From the NCBI GenBank assembly GCA_013398055.1, contig VZRS01014313.1, positions 1-64,000 on the forward strand: DNA of 64,000 nt. The letters run 5' to 3'. Each line of letters begins with the position of its first letter. The stretch's first letter is position 1. The DNA comes from Ifrita kowaldi. Lineage: Eukaryota > Chordata > Aves > Passeriformes > Cinclosomatidae. This document shows, one piece after another, positions 60,194-64,000 of the stretch. A program made the position numbers and the translations under genes. The notes beneath the pieces were generated by a model that worked only from the letters and a program-made list of their open reading frames with translations, made no database searches and was not told the origin of the DNA.

Positions 60194-62194
60194 TAAATAG
60201 AACGTTTTCATGTGAAACTTTATTCCCCAAGTGCTACAGCTTCAAAAATTATATTTAAAAAAATCATAGTGATTGGAAGAGGGTGTCAGAGTATAAAAAA
60301 TCTCCCACATTGTAAATCCCACTACAAGATGCAATTTTTTTTACTAGTGACTCAGTCTATTATCCCAAAACAGTATGGGAAATTTTAATTACTGATTGCA
60401 AAGACAGAGCAAACATTTAGTTATTCACTAATATTTTATTTAATATAAATTCATGAGAGGTATGACTGCAGTTAAATGAGGTGTACATGATAATATGCAC
60501 AGTGATTTAGTCGGTGCTAATATATTAGTAAACAGATATTTGTGTAAACATGATTAATATTTGAAGCGTTGCATAGGGAACATATGACATCTTCTTTTTG
60601 CAGGTTAAAATATCCAGTATATTGCAGTATTTTTGTCAGTAAGCAGCAAGGGTGAGGGTTTAATGGGAGTCTTGTGGAACACGTGGAATTGAAGGAATTC
60701 GTTTTCTTGAGCAAACACTGACAGCCATGGTGGGCCTTGTGCTAAGGCTTGAGATCCTCACAGATCAGCCTGAGTACCACAGGATAACAATAGACATAAA
60801 AATAAAGGGGGACATACTGGAAGGCTCTAGACATGTATGGCCAGGTATGCTCTGGTAGGCATAAGAAGGTTGCTGTCAAAACAAATGTATAGTTTTGTTG
60901 TCATATTAGATATACAGAGCCACAGTAAGGAGGGGTGGTGAACATCTCCATGGGTGGGTTCTCTGTGGCTCATTAGGGCTGTTCACCCGGGTTGTCCATG
61001 AGAGTGGAGTTCCCAACAGCTGAAGGAACAGAAGATTTATTCACTACCTATATTTCTTTTCCTAATTCTTATCATATTGTCATTACTGTTGTTATTACAG
61101 CAGTTTTGCTGCAACACTGGCTGCTGGGCCCTTTTATTGAGATCTGGAACCCTGCGCCCTTCCTGGAACAGAACATAAGGCTAAGGAGAACCAATAACGC
61201 TTGCACAATATCTATAAATTGAAATTCACATTTCTCCTGCTTTACCTTTTGCCAGAAAAGTGTAAGTGTATTGCAAAAATAGACCATTTTAGGATCTGTC
61301 TTTGACTTCTTGCCCAATAGTAACACTTAAATTCACCAGAAAGTGCTGCGGGCTCATTGTGTCTATTCTTTGGCTCTGCAATACTATGTGCACTCAAGTG
61401 CACTATTTTAGTTATGGACTGTGTTTCCTAGCAGATCTCCACTGCACAATGGAAAGAGACTGCAGTGCGAGGAACATCTGTAGTGAAAACATTCCAGCTA
61501 TCCTGTTGGCCATCAAATTAGAATTTTGAAACACCAGATGACGCAGTACAGGCTCTTACAAAATGTGGGGAAAATTGCTTTAGCTTGGACAGATGTATTT
61601 TATGTGGTGACTAAATAAGTCAGTTTGAGAACAGTTTTAGCTTGTGGCAAGCTACAAGCATCAGTGAGAGTTGCTAGTCTAGAAAAGCATATAACTTTCA
61701 CTTCCATGAAGGAGAAAATGATGCTGTTGTTTACAAAGTCTCAAGTCTAGTGTGACTAATTTAGCATTTAACTTATGCATGGATAAGCCTCAGACATAGT
61801 GTTCTAAATATGTGCAGTGGAGAGAGAAGGGAGGGTGGTGTTAAGAATGGAAGAAATTGGTGGGAAATGAACCAGTACCCCTGAATGAAATATTTTAATC
61901 CCATAAGTAGCCAGTGGAGAGCAATACAGTGTCTCTGACAACCTGCTTAGAACCATCAAGTTTGACTAAATTAGCTCCCTGGACTAAAAAGACTTGTGAC
62001 TATAGCTGGAGGTTTACCAGTCTGCAGAGGATTTAAGCAAACTGTGGTGAACTCAAGACTGTCACAGTGAGAACTGCACTATCAGCAGGTCAATATATAG
62101 AAATGGCTGTAAAATAACAGAGGAAGTAAAAAGTAGCATGCTAGGGGAAAAATAAAAAAAAAAAAAGAAGAAAGAAAAGGAGCAGAATAGAATA

Positions 62195-62281
62195 AAATAC
62201 TTCACGAAAAATATACACACCAATAAGCAAAAAAAAAAGATTTTTTTGCTTATTGGTATGTATATTTTTTGTGAAGTATTT
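62195..62281. repeat. Near-perfect 41-bp inverted repeat, 5-bp spacer
   Basis: Left arm 62195-62235 (AAATACTTCACGAAAAATAT...) pairs with right arm 62241-62281 (...ATATTTTTTGTGAAGTATTT). Only two of 41 positions fail Watson-Crick pairing: 62206/62270 is G-T and 62218/62258 is C-A. The arms stop sharply on both sides. It would form a long hairpin in RNA or single-stranded DNA. The DNA just upstream (62149-62195) is A-rich. Confidence 0.92.
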
Positions 62282-64000
62282 ATAGGGAACTATTGTCTGT
62301 GGCATTTTGTTTACTGTAGGCATCACAGAATTGTACAGTAATTTTTTATATACATATATATATAATGCAGGCATTTTTTTATAATCTGAAATTTGTTTGC
62401 ATTTTGTCATCAGTAAAAATGCCAATGTAAAATATTTGGCTATAAGTTTCTATGTAGGGAACTCACCTGGGTTCCAGTTAATGGACTAGTTTGCATTGAA
62501 AAATCACAACATAAAATCCTATTAAGGGTCATCCTAACAACTGGGCTTGATATTCACATCCACACTTACTTTTTCTTCCTGTCAGAATACAGAAATGCTT
62601 GTAAATTAAAATTAAAGAAGTCATGGAATAAAATTAAGTGCATTAAAATGAAAATTAAAAGAAAAATATACCTCTGCTTAGCAAAACAGCTTCCATAACA
62701 GGAACTCCTGTCCTGGATATGAATATACAATCAAGGACCTCTGTTTTAGCATCTTATTTAGAAATTTCTCTAAATTCTCTTTTCTGTGGGGAGATAAGAG
62801 GCACTTCTTCCTTCTCTTTGTATTTCATTCTTCCTCTAACTTCTCTAGAAAACCTTCTCTCTAGCGCTCAGGCTGTTATAAGTCTTGTGAAGTGCCTAAA
62901 GATCACCTCCTGGTTAAAGTCCCTCTGCAAACACAGACAAATATTTAGATTGTGGCTCCATATCTCAGCACGAAAACCCTCTGGCCTGTCAAGATGAGCA
63001 TCTCTGGCCACATGTCACAGCTTAGAGAGAGGCCCAGGCCAGGGACAGACACATCACAACTGCATTGTGTGATACAGCATGGCACATCAATCCAAAGCTT
63101 TTAGCCTCTCTACAGACTCTCTGCCCACATCATCCAGTGTCGCTGTTCCCTAAATCGCATTGAGTAAGGTCCAGTGAGCTGTAGCATAGAAGCTTCTTGC
63201 TTTGTGCTTTCATGCAGAAAATAATTGGGAAAGCACACGGGAATTCAGAGCAACTCAGAGCAGAGCATTTGTGGGTTTTTCTCTCTCCTGAGCCTTCTAG
63301 AAACTCTTCAAACTGCTTGGAGTTTGTTCTGTCCTGTGCCCCTCTACATCTCCTGATTGAAGAAACTCCACTCAAATCTTGGACATCTCCACTACAAAAT
63401 GCAATGCCTACAATTTCTAGTGTTATTTCAAAATTCATCCCAAAAATTGGGATTGAACTTAACAGTTTCTGAGTCAGAAATGATCTTCACTGTGTTATTG
63501 ACCAACTTTGTGGATTCAAAGCCTGAGTATACAGTGCAGTTTCCAAAAGCAGGATATCTCCTGTGTCTGTCTGTACAGCCAAGCCTCCTGTTTATCATTG
63601 ACAGGATGTTCCCCTCTTCTGTCCCCTATGGCTGGTCAAGGATGAGGTCAGCTCATTTTTTAGGTTTAGAAAAGGCAAGAAAAGTCAAAGACAAAAAGGA
63701 AAGCACTAATATAATGTAGTTATACACTTTGGATAGGAAGGTTTATGTTACCTGAGCAGTCATGACAAGAAAAAAGATTGAGGCATTTAATGAGGCACTA
63801 GTTAAAAAAAACCAAAACCAAACCTATAAATACATAGTTACGTATCTTAGTTGACTTTAAGCAAATAATTTTAGCTGTTGGGCATGGTTTTCCTGATTTA
63901 ATAAAATATATTAAATGAAAAAAAAAGTCTGTAAGTAATTCCTTTTCCTGTGTTTGTGTTAATATTTTTATTCCACTGCACTGAATTTATCTAAGACAGC
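62282..64000. other. AT-rich non-coding DNA to the right edge
   Basis: No exon or repeat recognised apart from a short TATATA run at 62346-62362 and A tracts near 63806 and 63918. A 120-codon plus-strand frame at 63357-63719 starts at TTG and has no recognisable domain. Confidence 0.55.

Larger units (their letters stand above)
54931..62194. other. 7.3 kb of AT-rich non-coding DNA
   Basis: No exon, RNA gene or recognised retroelement. It holds a purine (GGAA)n tract at 57518-57617, an AAAAC pentamer run at 57281-57303, AT-rich simple sequence near 56595-56640 and a 10-bp perfect stem at 60166-60193. The longest open frame (58414-58791, plus, 125 codons) shows no known domain and starts at a non-ATG codon. 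Confidence 0.6.

Noticed and set aside
63357..63719. A 120-codon plus-strand frame near the right edge
   Set aside because: Starts at TTG, no domain, and overlaps other open frames on both strands.
1..64000. CRISPR arrays, operons, phage or plasmid features
   Set aside because: No regularly spaced repeats and no compact gene layout; the repeats present are eukaryotic retroelements and microsatellites.

Overview
The window looks like avian nuclear DNA, most likely from a songbird. This rests on repeat content: many CR1 LINE fragments with the bird-type 3' end (8-bp ATTCTATG/AATCATAG repeats), several LTRs of a bird endogenous-retrovirus family recognised from memory (TGTCATGGTTTAACCCC at one end), and a tRNA-Ile/CR1 composite SINE resembling zebra finch TguSINE1. 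The DNA is AT-rich with microsatellites and has no operons, dense ORFs or other prokaryotic signs. Three single Ns (15562, 15998, 41672) mark assembly joins.

Layout. 1-491 is the 3' end of a GC-rich open frame entering from the left edge, with a 24-residue tandem repeat; it is the only credible host coding sequence. 860-1296 is LTR-like and 1299-2905 is a decayed antisense CR1. After 6.6 kb of AT-rich single-copy-looking DNA comes a 614-bp solo LTR (9524-10137). 10144-20203 holds unrecognised DNA, LTR fragments and a CR1 nested in another CR1 (15731-16812). A 1,540-bp solo LTR with a 5-bp target duplication lies at 23427-24966. 30048-38705 is a second repeat-rich belt: LTR fragments, a CR1 reverse-transcriptase relic, two larger LTRs, CR1 ends and the SINE. 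41333-41987 carries an exact 315-bp duplication around an N. 43118-44003 and 53072-54930 are CR1/LTR clusters, the latter with a second 614-bp solo LTR. The last 9 kb is AT-rich and featureless apart from a near-perfect 41-bp inverted repeat at 62195-62281.

No gene set works together here. From 492 to 64000 I see no exon I would defend, so this is intergenic or deep intronic DNA built by retroelement insertion and decay. The best-supported findings are structural: two 614-bp LTRs each with its own 6-bp target duplication (independent insertions, not one provirus), the nested CR1, the long solo LTR with a 70-bp GC-rich tandem repeat, the assembly-derived duplication and the long hairpin. I did not find a convincing new biological system. 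Family names come from memory of avian repeats and were not checked against a database.
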